From Peptococcaceae bacterium BRH_c4b (lineage in GTDB: Bacteria > Bacillota > Desulfotomaculia > Desulfotomaculales > Desulfocucumaceae): a stretch of DNA of 64,000 nucleotides. The notes under the pieces are model-generated. The model had not been told where the DNA came from. It ran no database searches and was given only the letters and a program-made list of their open reading frames with translations. Both the position numbers and the translations under genes were made by a program. Each line of letters begins with the position of its first letter. The first letter of the stretch is position 1. The stretch covers positions 1 to 64,000 of the forward strand of contig LADO01000042.1 of NCBI GenBank assembly GCA_000961595.1, read 5' to 3'. This document shows positions 35,509 to 44,928 of the stretch, piece after piece.

Positions 35509-35690
35509 GCCTTGGGTTCGGAAGGGGTTATTCCCCTACCGAACCCTTAGAGCGAACATAAAGGTATGGGGACACACCTCTCTTTGGAGCCTGGATCTAG
35601 GGTCAGAGGAATGTCCCCAACTAAGAGCTTTACAGCCTGTTGATCCCCGACCTTCGAGGACGGGGTCTTACAGGCTGTTAGCGAGATAAA
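35498..35690 (+). repeat. About 190-bp dispersed element, copy 2 (carries a GGGGAC hairpin)
   Basis: It shares both ends with 6755-6937. The central part differs and contains the GGGGACACACCTCT...AGAGGAATGTCCCC hairpin at 35575-35628, the same sequence that is found inside korB. The left end overlaps the polX stop codon, as copy 1 abuts the stop of the dehydrogenase gene. This hints at an insertion preference near gene 3' ends. Confidence 0.85.
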
Positions 35691-35703
35691 CAGGTGAGGA
35701 ATT

Positions 35704-36291
35704 TTGGAATTTATACTGCCAAGCGAATTTTACGCCAGGGATACAGTGCTGGTGGCCAGGGAACTGCTGGGGCATGTGTTGGTGCATGATACCCCGGAGG
35801 GACTTACCGCCGGCAGGATAGTGGAAACGGAAGCCTATCTCCAGGGTGACCCGGCCTGCCACGCCAGCCGGGGAATGACCCCCCGGAACAGGGTTATGTT
35901 TGGTCCGCCCGGGCACGCTTATGTATATATCATCTACGGCATGCACCATTGTTTCAACGTGGTAACCGCCCGGGAGGGCGTGGGGGAGGCGGTGTTGATC
36001 CGGGCACTGGAGCCGCTGGAGGGCATTCCCCTGATGCAGGTCAGGCGGGGAAAAGAAAAATTGAAGGATTTGTGCCGGGGTCCCGCCATGCTGGTGCAGG
36101 CCATGGGCATATCCCGCAACAATAACGGTGAGGATATGGTGGTGGGCGTAGGCGGCAGGCTGTTTGTGTGCAGGGGTGAGGCTGTCGGAGAGGACGATTT
36201 GGTAACCACCACCAGAGTGGGTATTAACCAGGGGGTGGAACTGCCCCTGAGGTTTTACATAAAAGGCGATAACTATATATCCCGCAAATAG
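35704..36291 (+). CDS. 3-methyladenine DNA glycosylase (AAG/Mpg family)
   Basis: This 195-residue protein has the AAG hallmarks: [18 protein letters not shown], with the catalytic Glu in [27 protein letters not shown]; and a final LRFYI segment. It excises alkylated purines from DNA. The start is TTG 35704 after GTGAGG. The upstream 190-bp element ends just before the SD sequence, so transcription must come from within or through the element. Confidence 0.92.
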   Translation: MEFILPSEFYARDTVLVARELLGHVLVHDTPEGLTAGRIVETEAYLQGDPACHASRGMTPRNRVMFGPPGHAYVYIIYGMHHCFNVVTAREGVGEAVLIRALEPLEGIPLMQVRRGKEKLKDLCRGPAMLVQAMGISRNNNGEDMVVGVGGRLFVCRGEAVGEDDLVTTTRVGINQGVELPLRFYIKGDNYISRK

Positions 36292-36335
36292 GGAAGCAAG
36301 GGGACGGTTCTCGTGCTTCCTTGCCCTTGCTTCCC
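36291..36335 (+). repeat. GGGGACGGTTCTC-type hairpin
   Basis: GGGAAGCAAGGGGACGGTTC begins the unit. A complementary GCAAGGGC/GAAGCA-type right arm follows. It lies between the glycosylase and NIF3-like genes and belongs to the same family as 37334, 40019 and 44894. Confidence 0.7.
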
Positions 36336-36377
36336 TGCCTGAATAGCAATAAATTATGATAGATTGGGGTGGATAAA

Positions 36378-37331
36378 ATGAAAATAAGGGAAATCTATGA
36401 ATTGGTCATAGCCAGAGGGATGGAAAACGATCCCCGGGGGCTGGAGGCTGTTACAAAACTGTTGGCAAAAGAAAAGAAAAAGTATGAGGAAATGAAAGAG
36501 GACGAGAAGAAGGAGTACGACACCGACCGCCTGGCCAATCCTTACACCGATACCCGCCTGCTGGTGGGAGATCCGGAAAAGGAAGTGAAATGCGCCCTGG
36601 TGGGCATAGATATAGAAGTTGGTGAAGTGCTGCTGGCTGACCGCCTGGTGCAGAAGGGCAGGCCGGTTGATTTTATTCTTTCCCATCACCCTGAAGGCAA
36701 GGCCATGGCCGCCCTTTATGAGGTGATGCATCTGCAGGAGGACACCCTGACCCAGTTTGGGGTCCCCATTAACGTTGCCGAGGGCATCATGGCGCCCAGG
36801 ATAGGGGAGGTCAAGCGGGGGATTTTGCCAATGAATCACAACCGGGCAGTGGACGCCGCCAGAATTCTGAATTTCCCCCTGATGTGCACCCACACCGTGG
36901 CCGACAACATGGTTAACACCTACCTACAGAAAAAATTCGACGATCAAAAGCCCGAGACCCTGGGCGATGTAATAAAAATGCTGAAAGAGGAGCAGGAATA
37001 CGCCGAGGCGGCAAAATTAAGCGCCGGCCCCACGCTGGTACTGGGCTCAAAGGAGCGCCGGGCGGGCAAAATAATGGTGGACATGACCGGCGGTACCGGT
37101 GGCTCCGAAGATGCCTACGCCAAGTTGTCCCATGCCGGGGTGGGCACCCTGGTGAGCATGCACATAGGCGAGAAGCACCGCAAGGAGGCGGAGAAAAACC
37201 ACGTCAACGTGGTGATCGCCGGTCACATGGCCAGTGATTCCCTGGGCATGAACCTGCTGCTGGACGAACTGGAGGCCAGGGGTATGGAAATTATCCCCTG
37301 CTCGGGCCTGATCCGGCACAAGAGAAAATAG
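36378..37331 (+). CDS. NIF3-like (NGG1p-interacting factor 3) family protein
   Basis: This roughly 317-residue protein has the dinuclear-metal pattern of NIF3/DUF34: LSHHPEGKA, MCTHTVADN and a C-terminal AGHMASDSLGMN. An N-terminal helical extension (1-55), rich in Lys and Glu, is not usual. Biochemical function is not established for the family; roles as a metal-dependent hydrolase or metal chaperone have been proposed. The start is ATG 36378 after GGGGTGG; GTG 36369 is the alternative. It is likely monocistronic. Confidence 0.82.
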   Translation: MKIREIYELVIARGMENDPRGLEAVTKLLAKEKKKYEEMKEDEKKEYDTDRLANPYTDTRLLVGDPEKEVKCALVGIDIEVGEVLLADRLVQKGRPVDFILSHHPEGKAMAALYEVMHLQEDTLTQFGVPINVAEGIMAPRIGEVKRGILPMNHNRAVDAARILNFPLMCTHTVADNMVNTYLQKKFDDQKPETLGDVIKMLKEEQEYAEAAKLSAGPTLVLGSKERRAGKIMVDMTGGTGGSEDAYAKLSHAGVGTLVSMHIGEKHRKEAEKNHVNVVIAGHMASDSLGMNLLLDELEARGMEIIPCSGLIRHKRK

Positions 37332-37333
37332 TG

Positions 37334-37360
37334 CGACAGAGGGGACGGTTCTCTTTGTCG
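37334..37360 (+). repeat. GGGGACGGTTCTC-type hairpin
   Basis: CGACAGAG, core GGGACGGTT and CTCTTTGTCG. It sits 3 bp after the NIF3-like gene stop, where it could also act on the mRNA 3' end. Confidence 0.75.
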
Positions 37361-37400
37361 TAAAAATTTTTTACATAAAGGAGCAGTCCGGAAGGTTGAT

Positions 37401-39941
37401 ATGACAATAAATAATAAACCTGAACTACTAGCGCCGGCCGGGGGGCCGGAAGCGCTGGCGGCGGCGGTGGAAAACGGGGCGGACGCCGTATATCTGGGCG
37501 GCACCATGTTTAGCGCCCGCCAGTCAGCGGCCAACTTTAACCAGCAGCAGCTGGTGGAGGCGGTAGAGTACGCTCATATTCACGGCGTAAAAGTCTATGT
37601 GACGGTGAACACGCTGGTGGCGGATACCGAAATGGAATCCGCCATAAAATTCCTGTACTTTTTGCAAAACATTGGCGCTGATGCGGCTATAGTGCAGGAT
37701 TTGGGCCTGGCCAGTCTGGCCCGGGAGGTTGTTCCCGAGCTTCCCCTGCATGCCAGCACCCAGATGACGGCCCATAACTCTCCCGGGGTGGAGCAGTTGT
37801 TGGAGTCAGGCTTCTCCAGGATTGTGCTGGCCAGGGAAATGAGCCTTGAGGAAATAGAAAGAATAAAGCTGTCCACCGGGGCGGATCTGGAGGTATTTGT
37901 CCATGGGGCGCTGTGCATCTGCTATTCGGGGCAGTGCCTGCTGTCCAGTATGATTGGCGGCAGGAGCGGCAACCGGGGGCGCTGCGCCCAGCCCTGCCGG
38001 ATGCAGTACGGCCTTGTGGAAGCAGCAGGCGGGGCGGTGGCCGGTTACACTTCCCCGGGGGACTATCTACTGAGCCCCCGGGATTTGAATATTAGCCGGC
38101 GGCTGCCGGAATTAATCGCTGCCGGCATTAATTCCTTAAAAATTGAGGGGCGGATGAAGCGCCCGGAATACGTGGCCACGGTGGTCAGGATATACCGCAG
38201 CCTGATTGACCGCGCCCTGGCCGGGGGGCCATATGAGGTAACACCGGAGGAAAGCAGGGAACTGACTCAGATATTCAACAGGGATTTTACCAGCGGTTAT
38301 TTTTTTGGCAGACAGGGCAGCGACATGATGAGCTACAATCGTCCCAACAACCGTGGGGTAAGGCTGGGCCGGGTTAAAGCTTGCCACAGGGAAGACCGGA
38401 TGGTGGAGATAGCCCTGGAAGAGCCCCTGCGCAAGGGTGACGGCCTGGAGATCTGGGTTAGCGAGGGCGGTAGAACAGGCGCCGAGGTAGGCGAAATTTT
38501 GCTGGAGGGCAGGCGGGTGGAAGAAGCTCCCGCCGGTGCTGTGGTCAGGCTGCCCGTACCAGGCAGGATAAGGCCCGGGGACAGGGTTTTTAAAACCCAC
38601 GATGCAGACCTCATGGAAAGGGCCAAAGTAACTTTTACCACTCCCGGAGGCATCAAAAAAATCCCCCTGCGCTTGAGGGTAGAGGCCGGGGTTGGCCTGC
38701 CGCTTACTCTTACGATGGACCACGGGCGGGGCATGATCTCCCGGGCGGCCACTCCTTCCAGCGGCCAGCCGGCCCAAAAGCGCCCCCTGGACAGGGATTT
38801 CCTGTTGTCCAAGCTGGGGCGTCTGGGAAATACACCCTTTACTATTGAAGAGCTTGACTGTGCTATTCAGGGTGAGGTAATATATCCTGTCAGTGAAATT
38901 AATGAGGTGCGCCGGGAGGCGCTGAGTCAACTGGAAAGACTGTTGCTGGCTTCCCGCCGGAACCCCGCTTTGCCGGAAGGAACTTTCGCCGGCAGGTATG
39001 CTGCTGCGGTGAGAAAATACAGCACGCCCCGGGATAAGAAAAGGGGCAGGCCGCTTCTTGCCGTGGCCGTGGGGGATATCGCCTCCCTCCGGGCTGCCGT
39101 GAAGGCCGGTGCGGACACGGTATATCTGGGGGCCGAGCATTTTCGCTCCAAACCCACGTTTAAAGCAGAGGACTTGGCCGGGGCTTTGAGCTACTGCAGG
39201 GAAAAAGGTAGCGGCTTTGTTGTTTACACACCAAGAATAACCTGGAATAGTGAACTGGAGCAGATACTGGAGCAAGTCAATCTCCTGGCCGAACATTCCC
39301 CGGACGGTATCATGACGGGCAATTTAGGCATGCTGCGGCTGGTAAGAAAGCATTTTCCGGATATACCGGCAAGCGCCGATTTCGGGTTTAACGTATTAAA
39401 TCGCAGTGCGCTGAATTATCTGCTGGGGCTGGGCTGCTCCAGAGTTACCCTGTCTCCGGAGCTAACTATGGAGCAGGTGTGCAGTCTGGCCCACTACCCG
39501 GTGGAAGTGCTGGTGCAGGGGGCCATGGAACTGATGATTACCGAATACTGCGCCCCGGGCAGCCTGCTGGGGGGAGCATGCCGGGACAGCCAGTGCCAGG
39601 TGCCCTGCCGGGGGCAATCCTTGGCCCTGAAAGACCGGACCGGCGCTGTTTTTCCTGTGGAGACCGACAGTTTTTGCCGGATGCACATTTTTAACTCCCG
39701 TGATTTGTGTTTGATCGACGATGTAGACACGCTGGCCTCTTACGGCGTTGAATCGCTGCGGATTGAGGCCCGCCGGGAATCTCCGTCCTATGTGTCGGAG
39801 GCGGTGGGGGCATACCGCAGGGTGCTTGATGCGGGAGCGGGAGCTGCTCAACAGCGGCAGGCCGCTGCCGCCAAAGAGGCTTTAGCCTGCCTCAGTCCCG
39901 CAGGCATAACCAAGGGTCACTATTATCGGGGAGTTCTGTAG
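37401..39941 (+). CDS. Peptidase family U32 protein with two U32-like halves
   Basis: This 846-residue protein starts with a U32 TIM-barrel domain (about 5-300), including VHGALCICYSGQC, the Cys set GRCAQPC and the signature INSLKIEGRMKRPEYV. A middle DUF3656-type region follows (about 330-520). From about residue 550 a second divergent U32 unit (VAVGDIASLRAAVKAGADTV) carries its own Cys motif, ACRDSQCQVPC. Relatives RlhA and TrhO/TrhP hydroxylate rRNA or tRNA with an Fe-S cluster and prephenate, so RNA hydroxylation is as likely as proteolysis. ATG follows GGAAGG. Neighbouring genes are housekeeping. Confidence 0.9.
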   Translation: MTINNKPELLAPAGGPEALAAAVENGADAVYLGGTMFSARQSAANFNQQQLVEAVEYAHIHGVKVYVTVNTLVADTEMESAIKFLYFLQNIGADAAIVQDLGLASLAREVVPELPLHASTQMTAHNSPGVEQLLESGFSRIVLAREMSLEEIERIKLSTGADLEVFVHGALCICYSGQCLLSSMIGGRSGNRGRCAQPCRMQYGLVEAAGGAVAGYTSPGDYLLSPRDLNISRRLPELIAAGINSLKIEGRMKRPEYVATVVRIYRSLIDRALAGGPYEVTPEESRELTQIFNRDFTSGYFFGRQGSDMMSYNRPNNRGVRLGRVKACHREDRMVEIALEEPLRKGDGLEIWVSEGGRTGAEVGEILLEGRRVEEAPAGAVVRLPVPGRIRPGDRVFKTHDADLMERAKVTFTTPGGIKKIPLRLRVEAGVGLPLTLTMDHGRGMISRAATPSSGQPAQKRPLDRDFLLSKLGRLGNTPFTIEELDCAIQGEVIYPVSEINEVRREALSQLERLLLASRRNPALPEGTFAGRYAAAVRKYSTPRDKKRGRPLLAVAVGDIASLRAAVKAGADTVYLGAEHFRSKPTFKAEDLAGALSYCREKGSGFVVYTPRITWNSELEQILEQVNLLAEHSPDGIMTGNLGMLRLVRKHFPDIPASADFGFNVLNRSALNYLLGLGCSRVTLSPELTMEQVCSLAHYPVEVLVQGAMELMITEYCAPGSLLGGACRDSQCQVPCRGQSLALKDRTGAVFPVETDSFCRMHIFNSRDLCLIDDVDTLASYGVESLRIEARRESPSYVSEAVGAYRRVLDAGAGAAQQRQAAAAKEALACLSPAGITKGHYYRGVL

Positions 39942-40018
39942 GGTTCATGAGCTTATTTGTGGCTATAAAGTTAATAAGTTGGGTGCCTGACCCCTAACTT
40001 AAAGGTTAGCGGAGCCAT

Positions 40019-40039
40019 GGGGACGGTTCGAGCGTCCCC
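40019..40039 (+). repeat. GGGGACGGTTC...GTCCCC hairpin
   Basis: GGGGACG, loop GTTCGAG, CGTCCCC: the most compact member of the hairpin family in this window. It is preceded by GGGTGCCTGACCCC and a CTAACTT/AAAGGTTAG stem, and followed by a tail fragment of the GACTGAAC repeat. All fill the gap before mutS2. Confidence 0.85.
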
Positions 40040-40150
40040 GAAGCGTAGCGGGCATAGCGAAATAAGCAATATTACGCTGTAGTGTTAGACTGAACAGTTA
40101 CTAATACACAAAAGTTTTTTCATTACTTTACTTTATAAGGGGCAAGACCA

Positions 40151-42511
40151 ATGGATGAACGTACTCTGAAAAGATTGGAATACGATAAAATACTGGAACA
40201 ACTGGCAGGTTATTCCGTCTCCCCCCTGGGCCGGGAAAGGGCTTTGGAGCTGCAGCCTTACCAGGATATTGATGTAATCAGGCGTCTGCAGGCGGAAACC
40301 ACCCAGGGCAGGGATTTGCTGCGCCTGGAGCCCACGGCGGAGGTAGGCGGCTGGTACGATGTACGGGTACAGGTGGAACAGGCCAGGCGGGGAATAATTC
40401 TCGAGCCGGAAGACTTGCTGTCCCTGGGCAGGACCCTTACCGCCGCCCGCCGGGTGAAAAGGTTTCTGCTGGAAAGGCAGGAAAAATACCCCCTGCTATT
40501 TGAAATAGGACTTGAGCTATTTCAGTTTGTCGAATTGGAGCAGCGTATCAACGATTCCATTGTACCAGGCGGGGAGATAGCAGACCGGGCTTCGGCCTCT
40601 CTGGCGCAAATCCGTCGGGGATTGGTTAATCAGCAGACGCAGATTAAAGCCAGGCTGGAAAATATTATCCGTTCATCGTCCTATCAGAAATATTTGCAGG
40701 ACCCCATAGTTACCATGCGGGACAACCGCTATGTGGTACCGGTAAAACTGGAGTACAGGGCGCAGGTGCCGGGTATTGTCCACGACCAGTCGGCCAGCGG
40801 GGCCACCCTGTTTATCGAACCTATGGCCGTGGTGGAGGCCAATAATGAGGTGCGGCGGCTGCAGGCGGCGGAAAAGCAGGAAATAGCCAGGATACTGGCA
40901 GAACTGTCCGCGGCTGTGGCAGCCCGGGCGGATGAACTTTCGTCCACCATGGATGCCCTGGGCAGACTGGACTTTATCATGGCTAGGGCCAGGTATAGCC
41001 TGAAGCTTGACGCCTGGGAGCCGAAAATGCTGGCCGGGCCGGTGCTGGATATCAGGCAGGGTAGGCACCCCCTGCTGGGGGGCGAGGTGGTTCCCGTAAG
41101 CATCCACCTGGGCAAGGAATTCAGCACGGTGGTGATTACCGGGCCTAATACCGGGGGCAAGACGGTAACGCTGAAGACGGTGGGGCTCCTTGCATTGATG
41201 GCCCAGTCGGGGCTGCACGTACCCGCCGGGGAAGGTACCGAGATGGGTATTTTTAGGAGGATATTTGCCGATATAGGCGACGAACAGAGCATAGAGCAGT
41301 CGTTAAGCACATTTTCTTCCCATATGAGAAATATAGTGGACATAATTGCCGGGGCGGGGCAGGAAAGCCTGGTCTTGCTTGATGAACTGGGCGCCGGCAC
41401 GGACCCGGCGGAGGGCGCCGCACTGGCCCAGTCTATACTGGAAAGGCTGCATGCCACCGGGGCCAGGTCCATCGCCACCACCCATTACAGCGAGCTGAAA
41501 AATTTCGCTTACTCCACCCCGGGGGTAGAGAACGCCAGTGTAGAATTTGATCCTGTCACCTTAAGGCCGACCTACAAATTGCTGATTGGCAAGCCGGGCC
41601 GCAGCAACGCCTTTGAAATTGCCGTAAGGCTTGGACTGGAGCCTGCCATTGTGGAAAAGGCCAGGGATTTCATGGGAGCCGAGCTGGTTAAGGCGGCGGA
41701 TCTGATGAACAACCTGGAAAAAGAGCGGCAGCAGGCTGAGCGTGACCGGGAGGAAGCGGACAGGCTCCGCCTGGAGGCGGAAAAAACACTGGCTCGCTAC
41801 AGGGAGATGGAGCAAAAGTTTTCCGAGCGGCGGGATAATATTCTGGAGAAAGCCCGGGAAGAAGCCCGGATGCTGGTAAAGGATGCCAGGTTGGAGGCGG
41901 AGGAAGCTATCAGGGCATTAAGGGAAAGGCTTTCCAGTGCAAGCGCCCGGGAGCGGGAAACCGGGATTCAGGCGGCCCGGGAGCAATTAAAGGTTCTCCA
42001 GGGTAAAACCCTGCCCAAAATATCCCGCAGAACCCAGCCTGGAGGAGTCCGGACGCAGGACATGATTCCCGGGCTGGAGGTTTTTTTGCCCCGTTTCAAC
42101 CAGAAGGGTATTGTACTGTCTGCCCCGGAAGGGGGAGAGGTGCAGGTGCAGGTAGGTATAATTAAAATAAATGTTCCGGTTGCCGAACTGCGCCCGGCGG
42201 AAAACGACAGATCTGGCGGCGGGGGATCTCAGGTGGGCGCGCTGGTATCGGACAAGGCCAGAGAGATTTCCACCAAGCTGGATTTAAGGGGCATGACCTT
42301 TGCCGAGGCCTGGCAGGAAATAGAAAAATATCTGGATGACGCCTATCTGGCGGGACTGACCAGGGTTTACCTGGTGCACGGAAAGGGCACCGGAGCCCTG
42401 AGGTCAGCCGTGCAGAAGGAATTAAAGGGGCACCAGCGGGTGAAGACCTTCCGCCTGGGCGACATGAATGAGGGCGGCATGGGGGTAACAGTTGTGGAGC
42501 TAAAATTATAG
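40151..42511 (+). CDS. mutS2: MutS2 (endonuclease/ribosome-collision family)
   Basis: This 786-residue protein has MutS core and clamp regions (about 1-310), an ABC-type ATPase with Walker A GPNTGGKTVTLKT, a long Lys/Glu/Arg coiled coil (about 515-640) and a C-terminal Smr domain (LDLRGMTFAEAW, HGKGTGAL). It lacks the MutS N-terminal mismatch-binding domain, as expected. In Bacillus and related species MutS2 resolves collided ribosomes or suppresses recombination. ATG follows AAGGGG. The sequence is complete and normal in length. Confidence 0.96.
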   Translation: MDERTLKRLEYDKILEQLAGYSVSPLGRERALELQPYQDIDVIRRLQAETTQGRDLLRLEPTAEVGGWYDVRVQVEQARRGIILEPEDLLSLGRTLTAARRVKRFLLERQEKYPLLFEIGLELFQFVELEQRINDSIVPGGEIADRASASLAQIRRGLVNQQTQIKARLENIIRSSSYQKYLQDPIVTMRDNRYVVPVKLEYRAQVPGIVHDQSASGATLFIEPMAVVEANNEVRRLQAAEKQEIARILAELSAAVAARADELSSTMDALGRLDFIMARARYSLKLDAWEPKMLAGPVLDIRQGRHPLLGGEVVPVSIHLGKEFSTVVITGPNTGGKTVTLKTVGLLALMAQSGLHVPAGEGTEMGIFRRIFADIGDEQSIEQSLSTFSSHMRNIVDIIAGAGQESLVLLDELGAGTDPAEGAALAQSILERLHATGARSIATTHYSELKNFAYSTPGVENASVEFDPVTLRPTYKLLIGKPGRSNAFEIAVRLGLEPAIVEKARDFMGAELVKAADLMNNLEKERQQAERDREEADRLRLEAEKTLARYREMEQKFSERRDNILEKAREEARMLVKDARLEAEEAIRALRERLSSASARERETGIQAAREQLKVLQGKTLPKISRRTQPGGVRTQDMIPGLEVFLPRFNQKGIVLSAPEGGEVQVQVGIIKINVPVAELRPAENDRSGGGGSQVGALVSDKAREISTKLDLRGMTFAEAWQEIEKYLDDAYLAGLTRVYLVHGKGTGALRSAVQKELKGHQRVKTFRLGDMNEGGMGVTVVELKL

Positions 42512-42519
42512 GCATATTT

Positions 42520-42731
42520 AATTGTGGGTTCTCAAAAAGTTTGCGATACTTGTTCGCGGGCAACGCTGAGTCGTTAAGCCACGAGCCTCGCTCTGGGAGC
42601 ACCTGCAAGGATTTGGCCGCTTCAATGATATCCATTCGCAGTTCATCAGCTGCTTTTATGCTTACCTGCGCCAAAAAGCGCGCGTGTTGTACGAGCATCT
42701 CCCCGGCTCAATCCGATGACAGTATACTGTT
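42520..42731 (-). pseudogene. Broken RelE/HigB-type toxin gene
   Basis: On the minus strand, MLVQHARFLAQVSIKAADEL...LQVLPERGSWLN...LPANKYRKLF matches the N-terminal two-thirds of a RelE/ParE-type toxin. The expected start, just after the antitoxin (YTVIGLS in another frame), is separated by a frameshift near 42700. The C-terminal strand with its catalytic region is missing because homology ends next to the mutS2 stop. It is therefore very likely inactive. Confidence 0.7.
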
Positions 42732-43015
42732 TATCTGTGCTGCTTAAAGGCGGCCTCCTGAATGGCTCTTTTCATCAGTTCATCTACCTCGTCAATGGAA
42801 AAGCCTTTTTTGCCCGCCAATCTGTCCTCCTCCACTGCAACTAGTTGCTCCCTTAAGCGTAGCATGCTTTCACGTCGGGAAAACGTAGCAATGTCCATTA
42901 CCACTAAATCCCCTTCGCCATTTTTAGTAAGAAAAACTGGCTCGCTGGTCGCCTTGCATAACTCGGATATTTCGTTATAGTTTTTTCGAATCGCTGCAGA
43001 TGGTTTTATATTCAT
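42731..43015 (-). CDS. Phd/YefM-type antitoxin
   Basis: This 94-residue protein has the Phd/YefM pattern MNIKPSAAIRKNYNEISELC, EPVFLTKNGEGDLVVMDIATF and a C-terminal flexible tail. ATG at 43015 has AGAGGTG upstream; the GTG at 43024 lacks an SD sequence. It normally represses its own operon and neutralises the cognate toxin. Here the toxin gene is broken, so only autoregulation or cross-regulation would remain. Confidence 0.85.
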   Translation of the reverse strand: MNIKPSAAIRKNYNEISELCKATSEPVFLTKNGEGDLVVMDIATFSRRESMLRLREQLVAVEEDRLAGKKGFSIDEVDELMKRAIQEAAFKQHR

Positions 43016-43024
43016 AACAAACAC

Positions 43025-43599
43025 CTCTGTTGTAGTAATATTATATGCTTATAATATGCATATTTTACTACGGCTAAGCCCGGGAATCAAGGATATATTA
43101 AGGACGCTGAGGTATTATGACAAGATGGGCTTTACGCTGTCCGGATGCAGCCGTTACAGTGTCCGGATGCCGCCGAAATATGCATCTGGTCGAGGTGATT
43201 TTTTATGTTCAAGACAGGAGCCGAAGTAAATAGTAAAAGACCACAATTAATATTTGATTGACACATTAAAAAAAGTATTACAACTCAACTTTCGGTGCGG
43301 CCAAGCCTAGGTTGTGAAATTTAGCAGGTGGGAATCCGATAAATATTTTACCGGGGGTTGTAATAAGTGGAAAATCAGTATATAAAGCTGGGCAAAATGC
43401 GAGGCCCCTTGACATTAAAATACTGGGTAGCATAGAAAATTAAAATTTTTAACATTCCAAGTAGGATAATTTCTTCCTTTTGTTTAATATTGCATTATAT
43501 TCTTTTTAATTTAATTATCTGAATTTTATTTAATTATTTAATTATCTAAATTCTTAGTATAGATAATTAAATAAAAAAACTTACCAGGAGGTAGAAGAA
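43025..43599. other. 575-bp intergenic region with decayed remnants
   Basis: At about 43093-43136 one frame reads LRTLRYYDKMGF, which is strongly reminiscent of a MerR DNA-binding domain. No complete gene surrounds it. At 43284-43410, segments such as CTTTCGGTGCGGCCAAGCC and AGCAGGTGGGAATCC look like the conserved 5' region of some bacterial group II introns. I see no maturase. From 43440 to 43580 the DNA is extremely AT-rich, with ATTTAATTATCT repeats, and probably contains the promoter of the next gene. Confidence 0.35.
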
Positions 43600-44928
43600 A
43601 TGTCTAAACCGGTTGTATCTGTTGTAAAATTCAACGATCCTTACCTTTCCCTAAAAGAAGCCATAGATCTATGCGACGGTCTGAAGGGACTAAACAAAAG
43701 CGATAAGATTTTAATTAAGCCAAACCTTGTAGAGTGGTATATGGAAGAGTCATTCCCGCCTTTTGGAGTGGTGACAACCAGCGCGGTCATGTTCGCCCTT
43801 GTACGTATACTGGCGGAGGAAGGCTTCCGGAACCTTGCCATTGGCGAGGCTACCGTTTTGCCGTTAGGAACGAAGGGAAGGGATGTCTTCAAGGCTCTCG
43901 GCTACGAAAAGTTGAGGGAAGATTATGGTGTTGAGCTGATTGATTTCAAAGAAGAAAAACATGAAGGCGTAGATTTTGACGAATTAAAATTTTTCATTCC
44001 CAAGAAGGTCCTGGAAGCGGATAAAATAATCAACGTTCCCGTGCTTAAAACACATGCCATGTGTACAGTATCGCTGGGCATAAAGAACCTCAAAGGATGC
44101 GTAGACGCCAAGTCAAAGAAATTATGCCATGGGAAGGAAGTGGATCTGAATCATACATTTTCGCGAATTGCAGAGAAGCTTCCGGTCGCGCTTACTATCA
44201 TTGACGGCGTTTATACCATAGAGAGGGGTCCTACATATGTAGGACAAGCCTTCCGGAAAGATCTCCTCATTGCTTCTACGGACATCTACGCCGCCGACGT
44301 GGTGGGCGCCGAAATTCTCGGCTATGGCGTAAAGGATGTTCCCCATCTGGAATTTTATGCGGGCCGCAACGGGCGCAGTACCGATATAGCGGACATAGAA
44401 ATAAAAGGTGATATCGACAGCCATAAAACCCATCTGGAATGGGAACATGTCTGGGCCGAGGATGGCATCGGTCCGGCTTTTTTTAAGCGTTTAGGTATCA
44501 CCGGGTTAACGGTGAGAAAGTACGATAACACTCTGTGCACAGGGTGTGTTGACCGCTTTAACACGGCGATAAACTTGCTGGCCACTTCTTTTAAGGGAAA
44601 ACCTTTTGATAACACCGAAGTTCTTAACGGCAAAAAAATGCTTTCTAAGGGAGGTTTTAACAAAACGGTCCTCTTTGGTAAATGCATTTGCGAAGCGAAC
44701 AAAGACAACCCCAATATAAAAAAAGCCATACCAATAAGGAGCTGCCCCCCGAACATTGAAAAGTTTATTGAACTTATGTCAGAAGAGGGAATTGAATTCG
44801 ACATCGAAGCATCTCTTAAATTCCGTCAGTTTTTATTTGACCGTTACAAAGGCAAGGAAGAATTTGATTTCAGCCTTTTTGCCGCCCAGGACGGGGCAAG
44901 TAGGGACGGTTCTTGCCTTGCCAGGTAA
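43600..44928 (+). CDS. DUF362 family Fe-S protein
   Basis: This 442-residue protein has an N-terminal DUF362 domain (KILIKPNLV, VTTSAVMFALVRIL, DKIINVPVLKTHAM, LGIKNLKGC). A C-terminal part contains clustered cysteines (LCTGC, GKCIC, RSCPP) that could hold an Fe-S cluster. Function is unknown. ATG follows CAGGAGG. The last 12 or so codons (from about 44894) lie in a GGGACGGTTC hairpin repeat, giving the tail SRDGSCLAR, which is probably not ancestral. The gene is flanked by AT-rich DNA and a terminator and appears monocistronic. Confidence 0.85.
   Translation: MSKPVVSVVKFNDPYLSLKEAIDLCDGLKGLNKSDKILIKPNLVEWYMEESFPPFGVVTTSAVMFALVRILAEEGFRNLAIGEATVLPLGTKGRDVFKALGYEKLREDYGVELIDFKEEKHEGVDFDELKFFIPKKVLEADKIINVPVLKTHAMCTVSLGIKNLKGCVDAKSKKLCHGKEVDLNHTFSRIAEKLPVALTIIDGVYTIERGPTYVGQAFRKDLLIASTDIYAADVVGAEILGYGVKDVPHLEFYAGRNGRSTDIADIEIKGDIDSHKTHLEWEHVWAEDGIGPAFFKRLGITGLTVRKYDNTLCTGCVDRFNTAINLLATSFKGKPFDNTEVLNGKKMLSKGGFNKTVLFGKCICEANKDNPNIKKAIPIRSCPPNIEKFIELMSEEGIEFDIEASLKFRQFLFDRYKGKEEFDFSLFAAQDGASRDGSCLAR
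44894..44922 (+). repeat. GGGACGGTTC hairpin overlapping the DUF362 gene 3' end
   Basis: GGGCAAGTAGGGACGGTTCT followed by TGCC. The GGCAAG and CTTGCC arms pair. It lies in frame and supplies the last codons of the gene. Confidence 0.75.
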
